Below are positions 1-11,440 of a DNA stretch of 64,000 nucleotides, one piece after another. The DNA comes from Pseudomonas sp. 31-12 (GTDB lineage: Bacteria > Pseudomonadota > Gammaproteobacteria > Pseudomonadales > Pseudomonadaceae). The stretch is taken from NCBI RefSeq assembly GCF_003151075.1, contig NZ_CP029482.1, forward strand, positions 6,076,001 through 6,140,000. Direction: 5' to 3'. The translations under genes were made by a program, and so were the position numbers. The notes beneath the pieces are model-generated. The model saw nothing but the letters and a program-made list of their open reading frames with translations. It was not told where the DNA came from and searched no databases. The number at the start of each line of letters is the position of its first letter. Within the stretch, counting starts at the first letter, position 1.

Positions 1-1437
1 GATATCTGGCCGTTGGCATTGCTGGCGGTCGGCTTCTTTTATGCCGGCTTGCGCGAACTGAGTCCTCGTCAGGCCTTGGGCCGTGGCTGGTGTTTCGGTT
101 TCGGCCTGTTTGGCGCCGGCACTAGCTGGATCTATTACAGCATCCACCACTTCGGCGGCGCTTCGGTGCTGCTGGCCGGTTTCCTGATGCTGATCTTCAC
201 GGCGGCGATTGCCTGGTTCTTCGCCCTGCCCGCCTGGATCTGGGCGCGCTGGCTGCGTCGTAACGAAGCACCGCTGGCGGATGCCTTGGCGTTTGCAGCT
301 CTGTGGGTCGGCCAGGAAGCGTTTCGCGGCTGGTTTCTCACCGGTTTCCCGTGGCTCTACTCCGGTTACAGCCAGCTCGACGGCCCGCTGGCCGGGCTCG
401 CCCCCGTCGGCGGGATGTGGCTGATTTCCTTCACCCTGGCCCTGACGGCTGCGCTGATCTACAACTCAATACGTCTGGTGCGCACGGGCCGCAAAGGCTT
501 CATCGCCGCAGGCGTGTTGCTGCTGGTCGGCCCTTGGGTGGCCGGCATGGCCTTGAAGGAACACGCCTGGACCAGCCCGGCGGGCCCGGCGCTGAGCGTC
601 GCGGCCATTCAGGGCAATATCGAACAAAGCATGAAGTGGGACCCGGCGCAGCTCAACGCGCAGCTGGCGTTGTACCGCGACATGAGCCTCAGCTCCAAGC
701 CAGTCGACTTGCTGATCTGGCCGGAAACGGCCGTCCCGGTGCTCAAGGAGTCCGCCGAGGGCTACCTGAACATGATGGGGAATTTCGCCGCAGAGCGTAA
801 ATCTGCGCTGATTACCGGCGTTCCGATCCGCCAGGAAGTCCGCCACGAGAAACGCTTCTTCAACGGCATTACCGTGCTCGGTGAAGGCGATGGCACCTAT
901 CTCAAGCAAAAGCTGGTGCCTTTTGGCGAATACGTTCCGTTGCAGGACGTGCTGCGCGGGCTGATCGCGTTTTTCGACCTGCCGATGTCTGACTTTGCCC
1001 GTGGCCCGGCTGACCAGGCCATGCTGCAAGCCAAGGGTTATCAGATCGCGCCATTCATCTGCTACGAAGTGGTCTACCCGGAATTCGCCGCCAGTCTGGC
1101 GGCTCGCAGTGATTTGCTGCTGACCATCAGCAACGACACCTGGTTCGGCACCTCCATCGGTCCGCTGCAACATCTGCAGATGGCGCAGATGCGCGCGCTC
1201 GAGGCCGGCCGCTGGATGATCCGCGCCACCAACAACGGCGTGACCGGCCTGATCAACCCGTTCGGGCAGATCACGGTGCAGATCCCACAGTTTGAACGCG
1301 GCATCCTGTACGGCGAAGTCGTGCCGATGCACAACCTGACGCCTTACCTGGAATGGCGTTCGTGGCCGTTGATCATCGTTTGTGTGTTGTTGTTTGGCTG
1401 GGCACTGGTGGCGAACCGGATGGCCAAAACCGTCTGA
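1..1437 (+). CDS. lnt: Apolipoprotein N-acyltransferase, 5' end cut by window
   Basis: Adds the third acyl chain to the N-terminal cysteine of lipoproteins in the inner membrane. The frame is open from base 1 and gives 478 codons to the TGA, so only the start and the first few tens of residues are missing. Hydrophobic spans fill roughly the first 190 codons. A CN-hydrolase (nitrilase-fold) domain follows, with the family triad Glu in WPETAVP (codon 242), Lys in KLVPFGEY (codon 304) and Cys in FICYEVVYPE (codon 354), and then a C-terminal membrane span. Several lipoproteins in this window (LptE, RlpA, the C13 lipoprotein and others) would be its substrates. A REP element follows the stop. Confidence 0.97.
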   Translation, partial: DIWPLALLAVGFFYAGLRELSPRQALGRGWCFGFGLFGAGTSWIYYSIHHFGGASVLLAGFLMLIFTAAIAWFFALPAWIWARWLRRNEAPLADALAFAALWVGQEAFRGWFLTGFPWLYSGYSQLDGPLAGLAPVGGMWLISFTLALTAALIYNSIRLVRTGRKGFIAAGVLLLVGPWVAGMALKEHAWTSPAGPALSVAAIQGNIEQSMKWDPAQLNAQLALYRDMSLSSKPVDLLIWPETAVPVLKESAEGYLNMMGNFAAERKSALITGVPIRQEVRHEKRFFNGITVLGEGDGTYLKQKLVPFGEYVPLQDVLRGLIAFFDLPMSDFARGPADQAMLQAKGYQIAPFICYEVVYPEFAASLAARSDLLLTISNDTWFGTSIGPLQHLQMAQMRALEAGRWMIRATNNGVTGLINPFGQITVQIPQFERGILYGEVVPMHNLTPYLEWRSWPLIIVCVLLFGWALVANRMAKTV

Positions 1438-1451
1438 GACTGGCGAGCTTT

Positions 1452-1585
1452 TGTGGCGAGGGGGCTTGCCCCCGTTCGACTGCGCAGCAGTCGTAAAACC
1501 TGCAATCGCGACTTTACCCGCTGCGCCGCGTCGCATGACTTCAGGGCTGCTCCGCAGCCCAACGGAGGCAAGCCCCCTCGCCACA
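1452..1585. repeat. REP-type inverted repeat, long form
   Basis: Arms of the TGTGGCGAGGGGGCTTGCC type face each other across about 100 bases. The interior holds a second small palindrome, CTGCGCAGCAG. It lies between the convergent ends of lnt and the elyC-like gene. The same arms recur at 7.5, 29.0, 31.5, 33.6, 55.9 and 61.3 kb. Confidence 0.9.
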
Positions 1586-1593
1586 GGTATCGA

Positions 1594-2361
1594 TTATTTC
1601 TGTCGGTAAAACAGCGAATACCCGATCTGCCCCACCGCCTCATTCAACAACTGCCCGCTCTGCCAGATCGATTTGAATTCCGGCATCCAGCCGCCCAGCG
1701 GCCGGGCATTGTCTACGCCTAAAAACCCCACCGGCGCTGGCACCACTTCAAACCCTGCCTGTTCAAAACTCCAGACCGATCGCGGCATGTGCCAGGCCTG
1801 TGTGACCACCACTACCCGCTTGATTCCCTGCGGCAACAACACCTCGGCGCTGAACTGCGCGTTCTCCCACGTCGTGCGGCTGCGCCCTTCCTGCCAGCGC
1901 ACGGTCACGCCGAAATCATCGAGCAACGAATCCGCCATCAACTTCGCTTCGGTGGGCGGCGTACCGTAATGCAGGCCGCCACTGGTGAGAACGGGCAACC
2001 CGGAAGCCTTGGCCAGCCGCGCCGCATACCGTTCGCGCTCCAGACCTATACCTGTCGGCTGATCAACCCCCCAGGCAATATCGCCACGCTCACGCCCGGA
2101 ACCCAGCAGCACAATCGCATCCGCGCGCTGGTTCAGGGTGGCCCATTCCTCCCGTGCCAGTGGCGGCTCACTTTCCAGCGCCTTGGCGCCCCACTGCACC
2201 ACCACCGGCAAACTCATTAACAGGAAGCCGCCGAAACCCAAGGTAAAGAAAACCGCCGCAAGCCTCGGCCTAGAGCGGCGCAACCACCACGCAAGTATCA
2301 GCAACAGCAAAAGAATGCCGGGCGGCAATAGAAGTTGTTTCACGAAATAGCGAAAAGGCAT
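1594..2361 (-). CDS. ElyC/SanA/YdcF family (DUF218) envelope protein
   Basis: A 255-residue inner-membrane protein. Two hydrophobic segments lie in the first 55 residues (PPGILLLLLILAWWL and FFTLGFGGFLLMSLPVVV). A DUF218 domain follows, with DAIVLLGSG near residue 90 and VVVVTQAWHMPRS near residue 190. E. coli ElyC, the family member it most resembles in layout, affects peptidoglycan assembly and lipid-carrier metabolism. The reaction is not settled for the family. Its place beside lnt in an envelope-rich neighbourhood fits that role. Transferring the ElyC role to this protein is inference. Confidence 0.85.
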   Translation of the reverse strand: MPFRYFVKQLLLPPGILLLLLILAWWLRRSRPRLAAVFFTLGFGGFLLMSLPVVVQWGAKALESEPPLAREEWATLNQRADAIVLLGSGRERGDIAWGVDQPTGIGLERERYAARLAKASGLPVLTSGGLHYGTPPTEAKLMADSLLDDFGVTVRWQEGRSRTTWENAQFSAEVLLPQGIKRVVVVTQAWHMPRSVWSFEQAGFEVVPAPVGFLGVDNARPLGGWMPEFKSIWQSGQLLNEAVGQIGYSLFYRQK

Positions 2362-2435
2362 CGAGCATCTCCAAAAGATGCCCGAAGCCTAAGTGGGTTG
2401 ACGCAATGCGACAACAAGTGCGGAAGGACTATTCT

Positions 2436-2459
2436 TTAAAAAGCCATGGGACATGGCTT
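2436..2459 (-). terminator. Rho-independent terminator of the 2467-2787 gene
   Basis: On the minus strand AAGCCATG, a three-base loop and CATGGCTT form a perfect 8-bp stem followed by TTTAAAG. It begins 8 bases after the stop of the minus-strand gene. Confidence 0.75.
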
Positions 2460-2466
2460 GCAGTCG

Positions 2467-2787
2467 TTATTTGAACTGCAGAGACCGGACCTTTTCCGCG
2501 TCCCTGCCAGGTGCCTTGTCCTTGAGCCAGATGATCTTGGCCGAACGTGGTGCGTCGAGTTGCTTCACTGCTGCAGACAAGCATCCGTGCGTCTCACGTT
2601 CACTGCGGTCCAGATAGGCTTTGACCAGTGCAAACTCTGCGGGGCTCAACCCACGCAGTTCCAGCTCCAGGGGACGCTCATCGCGTAGCCGGTCCGCGGT
2701 TTTAGCTGCGTCCAGGGCCATCCCCAGACGATCGATCAGCCTTTCGTACAACTGCGGTTTCGTGACTTTTTTCTGTGACTCAACCAT
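2467..2787 (-). CDS. Small conserved hypothetical protein
   Basis: A soluble, charged 106-residue protein with no signal peptide or membrane span. The first half (LYERLIDRLGMALDAAK, then LELRGLSPAEFALVKAYLDR) resembles from memory the N-terminal helical part of Pseudomonas zinc-ribbon (DUF1451-like) proteins, but the C-terminal CxxC pairs of that family are absent. PAO1 also has a hypothetical gene at this place before leuS. It is transcribed away from leuS and has its own terminator. Function unknown; the DUF1451 link is a weak inference. Confidence 0.7.
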   Translation of the reverse strand: MVESQKKVTKPQLYERLIDRLGMALDAAKTADRLRDERPLELELRGLSPAEFALVKAYLDRSERETHGCLSAAVKQLDAPRSAKIIWLKDKAPGRDAEKVRSLQFK

Positions 2788-2907
2788 CCCTCACCTCATT
2801 GAAGATAAGACTCGCTCCCCATTTAGAGCTTAGCTTCCATGAACAAACCGGCTGGATGCCGCGACCAACGGCCCTCGCGGCGGTTTTCACAAGACGCGCG
2901 GCAGTAA

Positions 2908-5673
<2,766 letters not shown>

Positions 5674-5683
5674 AATTGGATCA

Positions 5684-5705
5684 GGCGCCAGGTGAGCCTG
5701 GCGCC
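5684..5705 (+). other. Intergenic hairpin between leuS and lptE
   Basis: GGCGCCAGG, TGAG, CCTGGCGCC forms a perfect 9-bp GC-rich stem 11 bases after the leuS stop. There is no U-run after it, so it is more likely an mRNA-stability or partial-attenuation hairpin than a full terminator. Confidence 0.5.
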
Positions 5706-5762
5706 GAGTAAAACCTTTCGGGCCGCACGGTCGACCCACATGGTTTCAAGGGGAGCAACAAG

Positions 5763-6368
5763 ATGATCAAACGCAATTTGCTGGTGATGGGCCTTGCGGT
5801 CCTGTTGAGCGCCTGCGGTTTCCAGCTGCGCGGCACCGGCACCAATGAAATGGCGATCAAGGAGCTCGATCTGAGCGCCCGCAACGCCTACGGCGAAACC
5901 GTGACGCAATTGCGTCAAGTGCTGCAAAGCAGCGGCGTCAAGGTTTACACCGGAGCGCCGTACAAGCTTGTGTTAACGGATGAGCAGGAAAGCCAGCGCA
6001 TCCTCAGCTACGCCGGTGCCGGCCGTACTGGCGAATATCAGGTGAGCACCGTGTTGAGCTACGACATCCGGGGTGCGCAAGGCCTGCCGCTGCTGAGCGA
6101 CAAGCTCGAAGTGCAGAAGATCTTCATCCACGATGGCAACAACCTGGTGGGTTCCGACCAGGAAGCCAATACGGCTCGCACAGAAACCCGTCGCGAGTTG
6201 GTTCAACGCATGATGCTGCGCCTGTCACAGCTCTCTCCGACTCAGTTGGAGCAACTGCAACAGACCGCCGACGCCAAGGCAAAAGCCGAAGCCCAGGCAC
6301 TGGAAGCGGCGCAGAAAGCTGAAGCGGAAACCCCGCGTCAGTCGCCCATCGAAATCCCGCAGCAATAA
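5763..6368 (+). CDS. lptE: LPS-assembly lipoprotein LptE
   Basis: Outer-membrane lipoprotein that plugs the LptD barrel and helps place lipopolysaccharide in the outer leaflet. The 201-residue product has a short signal peptide ending in the lipobox LLSAC (Cys18), followed by the family start GFQLRGT. The middle matches the LptE/RlpB fold. The last about 45 residues are rich in Ala, Gln and Glu and are probably a helical or disordered tail. A Shine-Dalgarno AAGGGGA lies 7-13 bases before the ATG. The leuS-lptE-holA order is conserved in gamma-proteobacteria. Confidence 0.95.
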   Translation: MIKRNLLVMGLAVLLSACGFQLRGTGTNEMAIKELDLSARNAYGETVTQLRQVLQSSGVKVYTGAPYKLVLTDEQESQRILSYAGAGRTGEYQVSTVLSYDIRGAQGLPLLSDKLEVQKIFIHDGNNLVGSDQEANTARTETRRELVQRMMLRLSQLSPTQLEQLQQTADAKAKAEAQALEAAQKAEAETPRQSPIEIPQQ

Positions 6369-6373
6369 GACTT

Positions 6374-6395
6374 ACGGGGCGCCCAAGCGCCCCGT
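6374..6395 (+). other. Intergenic hairpin between lptE and holA
   Basis: ACGGGGCGC, CCAA, GCGCCCCGT is a perfect 9-bp stem starting 6 bases after the lptE stop and ending 12 bases before holA. No clear U-run follows, so read-through into holA is expected. Confidence 0.5.
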
Positions 6396-6407
6396 TCGAC
6401 CTCTCTT

Positions 6408-7445
6408 ATGAAACTCGCCCCTGCCCAACTCGCCAAGCACCTGCAAGGCACCCTCGCGCCTATCTACATCATCAGTGGCGATGACCCGCTGCTGTGTCAG
6501 GAAGCCGCCGACGCCATTCGTGCCGCCGCTCGCCAACAGGGGTTTGACGAACGCCAGGTCTTCGCCGCCGACGCCAGTTTCGACTGGGGGACGTTGCTGC
6601 AAGCCGGGGCAAGCATGTCGCTGTTCGCCGAAAAGCGCCTGCTGGAGCTGCGCTTGCCATCCGGCAAACCCGGTGACAAAGGCGCCGCTGCCTTCATCGA
6701 GTACTGCTCGCGCCCGGCCGAAGACACGGTGCTGCTGATCAGCCTGCCCAAGCTGGATGGCAGTGCGCAGAAAACCAAGTGGGGCAAGGCGCTGGTCGAA
6801 GGACAGCAGACGCAGTTCGTGCAGATCTGGCCGGTGGATGCCAACCAGTTGCCAAGCTGGATTCGTCAACGGTTGTCCCAGGCCGGGCTTTCCGCCAGCC
6901 AGGACGCCGTGGAACTGATTGCCGCGCGTGTCGAGGGCAACCTGCTGGCCGCCGCTCAGGAAATCGAAAAGCTCAAGCTGATGGCCGAAGGTGGCCAGAT
7001 CACCGTCGAAACCGTGCAAGCGGCGGTGGCCGACAGTGCGCGCTTCGATGTCTTTGGCCTGACCGACGCGATTCTCAACGGCGAAGCCGCCCATGCCCTG
7101 CGCATCCTCGAAGGGCTGCGCGGGGAAGGCGTCGAACCCCCGGTTATTCTCTGGGCGCTGGCCCGGGAGCTGCGTCTGTTGGCCAACCTTTCGCTGCAAT
7201 ACAGCCAGGGCGTGCCGCTGGACAAAGCCTTCAGCCAGGCTCGACCGCCAGTCTGGGACAAGCGCAAACCGCTGATGAGCAAAGCCCTGCAACGCTACCC
7301 GGCGCAACGCTGGGCGCAGTTGTTGCTGGAAGCGCAGCGCATTGATGCGCAGATTAAGGGTCAGGCTGCCGGATCGCCGTGGATGAGTCTTAGTCGGTTG
7401 TCGTTGTTGATGGCGGGCCAACGGCTGACGTTGCCTGCGGAGTAA
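6408..7445 (+). CDS. holA: DNA polymerase III delta subunit
   Basis: The 345-residue clamp-loader subunit that opens the beta sliding clamp during replication. The N-terminal part (MKLAPAQLAKHLQG, then PIYIISGDDPLLCQEAADAIR) is the typical HolA opening with a degenerate AAA+ fold lacking a working Walker A. The rest is the helical collar domain, including VIEL-type helices and the IDAQIKGQ motif near residue 310. It lies directly after lptE, as in E. coli and other Pseudomonas. Start and length agree with the family. Confidence 0.96.
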   Translation: MKLAPAQLAKHLQGTLAPIYIISGDDPLLCQEAADAIRAAARQQGFDERQVFAADASFDWGTLLQAGASMSLFAEKRLLELRLPSGKPGDKGAAAFIEYCSRPAEDTVLLISLPKLDGSAQKTKWGKALVEGQQTQFVQIWPVDANQLPSWIRQRLSQAGLSASQDAVELIAARVEGNLLAAAQEIEKLKLMAEGGQITVETVQAAVADSARFDVFGLTDAILNGEAAHALRILEGLRGEGVEPPVILWALARELRLLANLSLQYSQGVPLDKAFSQARPPVWDKRKPLMSKALQRYPAQRWAQLLLEAQRIDAQIKGQAAGSPWMSLSRLSLLMAGQRLTLPAE

Positions 7446-7452
7446 GGTTTTT

Positions 7453-7554
7453 TGTGGAGGGAGCTTGCTCCCGCTGGGTTGCGAAGCGACCCCGCTTATC
7501 CCTGAAAGCAGGGGACCGCTGCGCAGTCCAACGGGAGCAAGCTCCCTCGCCACA
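7453..7554. repeat. REP-type inverted repeat, long-arm class
   Basis: GGGAGCTTGCTCCCG at the left and CGGGAGCAAGCTCCC at the right form facing arms over about 100 bases. The element lies between holA and arfA. The left arm reads TGTGGAGGG, slightly different from the other copies. Confidence 0.88.
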
Positions 7555-7648
7555 GATATCATTGCCTACGCAATACGGGGACTAGACAGCCCTCCAACTT
7601 CAGCAGATTATTTCCCCCGCAAAACCCACTCATCCGAGAGATCCGATC

Positions 7649-7813
7649 ATGAGTAAAAAGCCATCCAAAAATGGCCCCAACAAGGCCAAATCCATCATCG
7701 CCCAGCCACTGTTCCGCAGCCGTCAGGAACGAGCCGGAAAGGGCAAAGGCAGCTACCGCCGCGAAGCCTTCCAGTCTAATAGCTGGGAGGCTTCTTACTT
7801 TCTGGCGGCCTGA
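7649..7813 (+). CDS. arfA: Alternative ribosome-rescue factor ArfA
   Basis: A 54-residue basic protein that recruits RF2 to ribosomes stalled on non-stop mRNA, a back-up to tmRNA. The family core is visible: PLFRSRQERAGKGKGSYRRE followed by WEASYF (compare E. coli PLFRQRVEKNKKGKGSY and NWEAS). The ATG at 7649 has GAGAG 8 bases upstream. The reading frame contains a strong hairpin (7763-7794) just before the stop, as described for arfA genes that are made from non-stop messages and are held down by tmRNA tagging. It lies between holA and a lytic transglycosylase. Confidence 0.93.
   Translation: MSKKPSKNGPNKAKSIIAQPLFRSRQERAGKGKGSYRREAFQSNSWEASYFLAA
7763..7794 (+). promoter_or_regulatory. Hairpin inside the arfA coding sequence
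   Basis: GAAGCCTTCCAG pairs with CTGGGAGGCTTC over 12 bp with one G-U pair and an 8-base loop. TTACTTT follows, and the arfA stop is 16 bases downstream of the stem. In E. coli arfA such a stem is cut by RNase III or ends transcription, so the mRNA lacks a stop codon. Confidence 0.85.
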
Positions 7814-7875
7814 AAGGCAAGCCATCGCTCAACATGTTAAGGTCTGCACCTGATTCGTATTCCCTGGACCTGTGC

Positions 7876-9198
7876 ATGCCCCTTTGTATTTCCCGTCGTT
7901 GGCCCCTGCGCCAACTGATCGCTGCCTCCAGCCTCATTTTGCTTGTCGCCTGCGCGGAAAAACCGACCGCCGCTGACGCCCAGCCGCTTCAGACCCTTCC
8001 CGTCGCAACAGCCCCTGCGGTCATTCCGCCCGTGGTGCCGACTGGTGAAAACCTCGACATCCAGCCCACCCAGACGTTTGCCGAATGGCAGGCGGGTTTC
8101 CGCAAAGATGCGCTGGCCGCCGGCATTCGCGCCGATCTGTTCGACCGCGCGTTCGCCAATGTCAGCCTCGACAACAGCGTGATCCGCGCCGATCGCAGCC
8201 AGCCCGAATTTTCCCGTCCGGTGTGGGAATACCTCGACGGCGCCCTGTCGCCGCTGCGGGTACGTAAAGGTCAGGCGCTGGTCAGCCAATACGCTGACAT
8301 CCTGCAAAGCATCGAACAGCGCTACGGCGTCGATCGCCAGGCGTTGGTATCGGTGTGGGGCATGGAGAGTAACTTCGGTCAGTTCCAGGGCAACAAGTCC
8401 GTGATCAACTCCCTGGCGACCCTGGCCTACGAAGGCCGGCGTCCAGGCTTTGCTCATGCGCAACTGATTGCCGCTCTGCAGATCCTGCAACAAGGCGATA
8501 TCGAGCCAGAAAAAATGCTCGGCTCCTGGGCCGGTGCCATGGGCCAGACCCAGTTCATCCCGACCACCTACAACACCCACGCCGTGGACTTCGACGGTGA
8601 CGGCCGCCGGGACATCTGGAACAGCCCGGCCGACGCCCTCGCCTCGACAGCGCACTACCTGCAAAGCTCCGGCTGGCAGAGAGGCCAGCCATGGGGCTTT
8701 GAAGTGCAGTTGCCGGGTAGCTTCAATTACGTTCTGGCCGACGGCACGATTCGCAAGAGCGTCGCGGAATGGCAACAGTTAGGTGTCTCGCTGCCCAATG
8801 GAGCCCAGGTTCCGGCGGGCTCCGAACACCTGTCCGCCGCCCTGCTGCTGCCAGCCGGTTATCGCGGCCCGGCGTTCCTGGTGCTCGACAACTTCCGCGC
8901 GATCCTCAAGTACAACAACTCGTCGTCTTACGCATTGGCGGTGAGCCTGTTGTCCGAGCGCTTCAATGGCGGCGGACTGATCAACGGCACCTGGCCAAAA
9001 GATGATTTGCCGTTGAGCCGCACCGAGCGGATCGAACTGCAAAGCCTGCTGAGCGCGCAGAACTACGATGCGGGCACTGCCGACGGCATCATCGGCGCCA
9101 ACACTCGCAAAGCGATCCGTAGTGCACAGCAGTCCTTTGGCTGGCCGGCGGATGGGTATCCAACGCACAAACTGCTTGAAGGCCTGCGGAACCGTTAA
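7876..9198 (+). CDS. Lipoprotein lytic murein transglycosylase with peptidoglycan-binding domain
   Basis: MltB/SltB-type lytic transglycosylase that cleaves the MurNAc-GlcNAc bond. From the ATG at 7876 it has 440 residues. A signal peptide ends in lipobox LVAC, then comes a Pro/Ala-rich linker and the catalytic SLT_2 domain, with the catalytic Glu in VWGMESNFG and the GAMGQTQFIPTTY and DFDGDGRRDIW motifs. The C-terminal about 60 residues form a PG_binding_1 module (LQSLLSAQNYDAGTADGIIG). The frame is open from an ATG at 7834, but only the later start puts the signal peptide near the N terminus. It corresponds to the second SltB-type enzyme of PAO1; the exact name is not certain. Confidence 0.93.
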   Translation: MPLCISRRWPLRQLIAASSLILLVACAEKPTAADAQPLQTLPVATAPAVIPPVVPTGENLDIQPTQTFAEWQAGFRKDALAAGIRADLFDRAFANVSLDNSVIRADRSQPEFSRPVWEYLDGALSPLRVRKGQALVSQYADILQSIEQRYGVDRQALVSVWGMESNFGQFQGNKSVINSLATLAYEGRRPGFAHAQLIAALQILQQGDIEPEKMLGSWAGAMGQTQFIPTTYNTHAVDFDGDGRRDIWNSPADALASTAHYLQSSGWQRGQPWGFEVQLPGSFNYVLADGTIRKSVAEWQQLGVSLPNGAQVPAGSEHLSAALLLPAGYRGPAFLVLDNFRAILKYNNSSSYALAVSLLSERFNGGGLINGTWPKDDLPLSRTERIELQSLLSAQNYDAGTADGIIGANTRKAIRSAQQSFGWPADGYPTHKLLEGLRNR

Positions 9199-9201
9199 AA
9201 G

Positions 9202-9276
9202 CTTCGCGAGCAGGCTCGCTCCTACAGTTTTTGTGTCGTTCACAAAACCAATGTGGGAGCGGGCTTGCTCGCGAAG
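9202..9276. repeat. REP pair, short-arm class (TTCGCGAGCA...)
   Basis: CTTCGCGAGCAGGCTCGCTCC and its inverted partner ending TTGCTCGCGAAG face each other between two convergent genes. The arms differ from the TGTGGCGAGGG class and match the copies at 43.3, 59.2 and 63.4 kb. Confidence 0.9.
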
Positions 9277-9299
9277 ACTGACTGTCAGGCGACAACTGT

Positions 9300-10250
9300 C
9301 TACCGTTTGACCACCACATCCTGCTCCAACACCAATTCCTTCCTCCCCGCATCCAGTCGAACCAACGCGCCCATCGGTAACGTCAGGTTCGGATCGCAAT
9401 GCCCGCTGCGCCACCCGGCCAGCACCGGAATCCGCAACGACTCGAATGTCTGCTTGAGCAATCGCTCCAGCGCCATCACATCAACCCCCGCCACATCGCC
9501 CACCAGAACTCCGCGCAACTTGCCCAGCGTGCCAGCCAGGCGCAGATGAGTCAGCAAGCGGTCGATGCGATACAGCGGCTCGTTGATGTCCTCGATCAGC
9601 AGAATCACGCCCTCAGCGTCCATCTCGTAAGGCGTGCCCATGGTCGCGGCTATCATCGACAGATTGCCCCCCAGCAAACGCCCGTGAGCAATGCCAGGCT
9701 CAATTGTGGTCAGCGGGAAAGCCACAGGGTGCAAAATCACACTGCCCGCCTTCACCTGCCCTCTGAGCATGTTGAAAAACGAAGACTCGGTCGGCTTTTG
9801 CTTCTCACCAAGCAAATCGGCATTGAGCAGCGGACCGTGAAAGGTCACGAAACCGGCGTAACGGCTGATTGCCACGTGCAGCGCAGTGATGTCGCTGTAG
9901 CCGATAAACGGCTTGGCGTTGTTTTGCAGCAACTCGAAATCGATTCGATCGAGCAGGCGCGGCGTACCGTAACCGCCACGCAGGCAAATGATCGCGTCGA
10001 CTTCGGTGTCGGCGAACGCCGCGTGCAAGTCATTGAGCCGCACATCGTCGCTGCCGGCCAGGTAGCCATCCTGCTCGTACACCCCAGGAAACACCCGCAG
10101 CGCATAGCCGCGAGCACGCATCCAGGCAACGGCCTTATCGGTGTCCAGCCCGGCAGGACCGGCGGGCGCAATGACGCCGATCAGCCCTTGCGAAGGCAAG
10201 GCCGGAACGGGTGAGTGAGGAAACAGCGTGTGAGTGGGTCGAACGGTCAT
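9300..10250 (-). CDS. LD-carboxypeptidase (peptidase S66, LdcA family)
   Basis: Cytosolic serine peptidase that removes the terminal D-alanine from recycled muropeptide tetrapeptides. From the ATG at 10250 (MTVRPTHTLF) it has 316 residues. The family markers are present: GVIAPAGPAG at the start, CLRGGYGTPRLLDRID near residue 95, the nucleophilic Ser in FIGYSDITALH, and GGNLSMIAATMGTPY followed by LLIEDINEP in the C-terminal half. The frame is open 11 codons further upstream. It does not lie in the muropeptide-recycling operon but beside a lytic transglycosylase, which makes its substrates. Confidence 0.9.
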   Translation of the reverse strand: MTVRPTHTLFPHSPVPALPSQGLIGVIAPAGPAGLDTDKAVAWMRARGYALRVFPGVYEQDGYLAGSDDVRLNDLHAAFADTEVDAIICLRGGYGTPRLLDRIDFELLQNNAKPFIGYSDITALHVAISRYAGFVTFHGPLLNADLLGEKQKPTESSFFNMLRGQVKAGSVILHPVAFPLTTIEPGIAHGRLLGGNLSMIAATMGTPYEMDAEGVILLIEDINEPLYRIDRLLTHLRLAGTLGKLRGVLVGDVAGVDVMALERLLKQTFESLRIPVLAGWRSGHCDPNLTLPMGALVRLDAGRKELVLEQDVVVKR

Positions 10251-10370
10251 CCATGAATCTCCCTGCGCGAAAAGCTTCACCACACAGTAGTCAGGAACGG
10301 GGACAAACAGAAGAGGATCAATCGCCCCGCAGGTTGCAGGAAAAGACGGTAGCGGCCGTAGGCACGGCCA

Positions 10371-10408
10371 ACAAAAACGCCCGCAAGGTTTGAAAAACCT
10401 TGCGGGCG
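10371..10408 (-). terminator. Rho-independent terminator after lipA
   Basis: A 14-bp perfect stem (CGCCCGCAAGGTTT and its complement, three-base loop) lies 6 bases beyond the lipA stop. On the minus strand it is followed by TTTTTGTT. Confidence 0.92.
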
Positions 10409-10413
10409 CTTTG

Positions 10414-11439
10414 TTACAAGGACGAGATCAGTTCAGCTTTAACCAGCTTCGCCTGCTCGTCGGCGTGATACGAGGAACGTACCAGCGGGCCGGAAGCGAC
10501 GTTCTTGAAGCCCATCTTGTAACCTTCCTCGGCGAACCAGGCGAATACGTCCGGGTGCACGAAACGCTGAACCGGCAAGTGACTGCGCGACGGTTGCAGG
10601 TACTGTCCCAGGGTCAGCATGTCGATGTCGTGTTCGCGCATGCGCTTCATGACTTCGATGACTTCTTCGTCGGTTTCACCCAGACCCAGCATCAGGCCGG
10701 ACTTGGTCGGAATGTGCGGCATCATCTGCTTGAAGCGTTGCAGCAGAGTCAGCGACCACTGGTAATCCGAACCCGGACGCGCAGCCTTGTACAGGCGCGG
10801 CACGGTTTCCAGGTTGTGGTTGAACACGTCTGGCGGCTCGGCTGCGGTGATTTCCAGCGCGACGTCCATGCGGCCACGGTAATCCGGGACCAGGGTTTCG
10901 AGCTGCACGTTCGGCGACAGCTTGCGGATCTCGCGGATGCAGTCGGCAAAGTGCTGGGCACCGCCGTCACGCAGGTCGTCGCGGTCAACCGAGGTGATCA
11001 CCACGTATTTGAGTTTCAGGTCGGCGATGGCGATGGCCAGGCTTTCCGGCTCATTGACGTCCAGTGGCTTCGGACGACCGTGGCCCACGTCGCAGAACGG
11101 GCAGCGACGGGTGCAGATGTCGCCCATGATCATGAAGGTCGCGGTGCCGCCGGAGAAGCACTCGCCCAGGTTCGGGCAGGACGCCTCTTCGCACACGCTG
11201 TGCAGCTTGTGTTTGCGCAGCAGGGCCTTGATGCGGTCGACTTCCGGGGAAACCGGGATGCGCACGCGGATCCAGTCAGGTTTCTTCGGCAGTTCGGTAG
11301 TCGGAATGATCTTTACCGGGATACGTGCAACCTTCTCGGCGCCGCGCAGCTTGACGCCGGCTTCAACCTTGGCACGCGGGGCCGGACGCTCGGTAACATC
11401 CAGCGTCGGGATCATGGTTTGCACTGCATCAGTAGTCAT
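10414..11439 (-). CDS. lipA: Lipoyl synthase
   Basis: Radical-SAM enzyme of 341 residues that inserts two sulfurs into protein-bound octanoyl groups. It carries both iron-sulfur cluster motifs: the auxiliary [12 protein letters not shown] set and the radical-[12 protein letters not shown] long N-terminal extension rich in Val, Lys and Pro is normal for Pseudomonas LipA. It follows lipB by 1 base, so the two are cotranscribed and likely coupled. A strong terminator closes the ybeD-lipB-lipA run. Confidence 0.98.
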   Translation of the reverse strand: MTTDAVQTMIPTLDVTERPAPRAKVEAGVKLRGAEKVARIPVKIIPTTELPKKPDWIRVRIPVSPEVDRIKALLRKHKLHSVCEEASCPNLGECFSGGTATFMIMGDICTRRCPFCDVGHGRPKPLDVNEPESLAIAIADLKLKYVVITSVDRDDLRDGGAQHFADCIREIRKLSPNVQLETLVPDYRGRMDVALEITAAEPPDVFNHNLETVPRLYKAARPGSDYQWSLTLLQRFKQMMPHIPTKSGLMLGLGETDEEVIEVMKRMREHDIDMLTLGQYLQPSRSHLPVQRFVHPDVFAWFAEEGYKMGFKNVASGPLVRSSYHADEQAKLVKAELISSL

Positions 11440-11440
11440 A

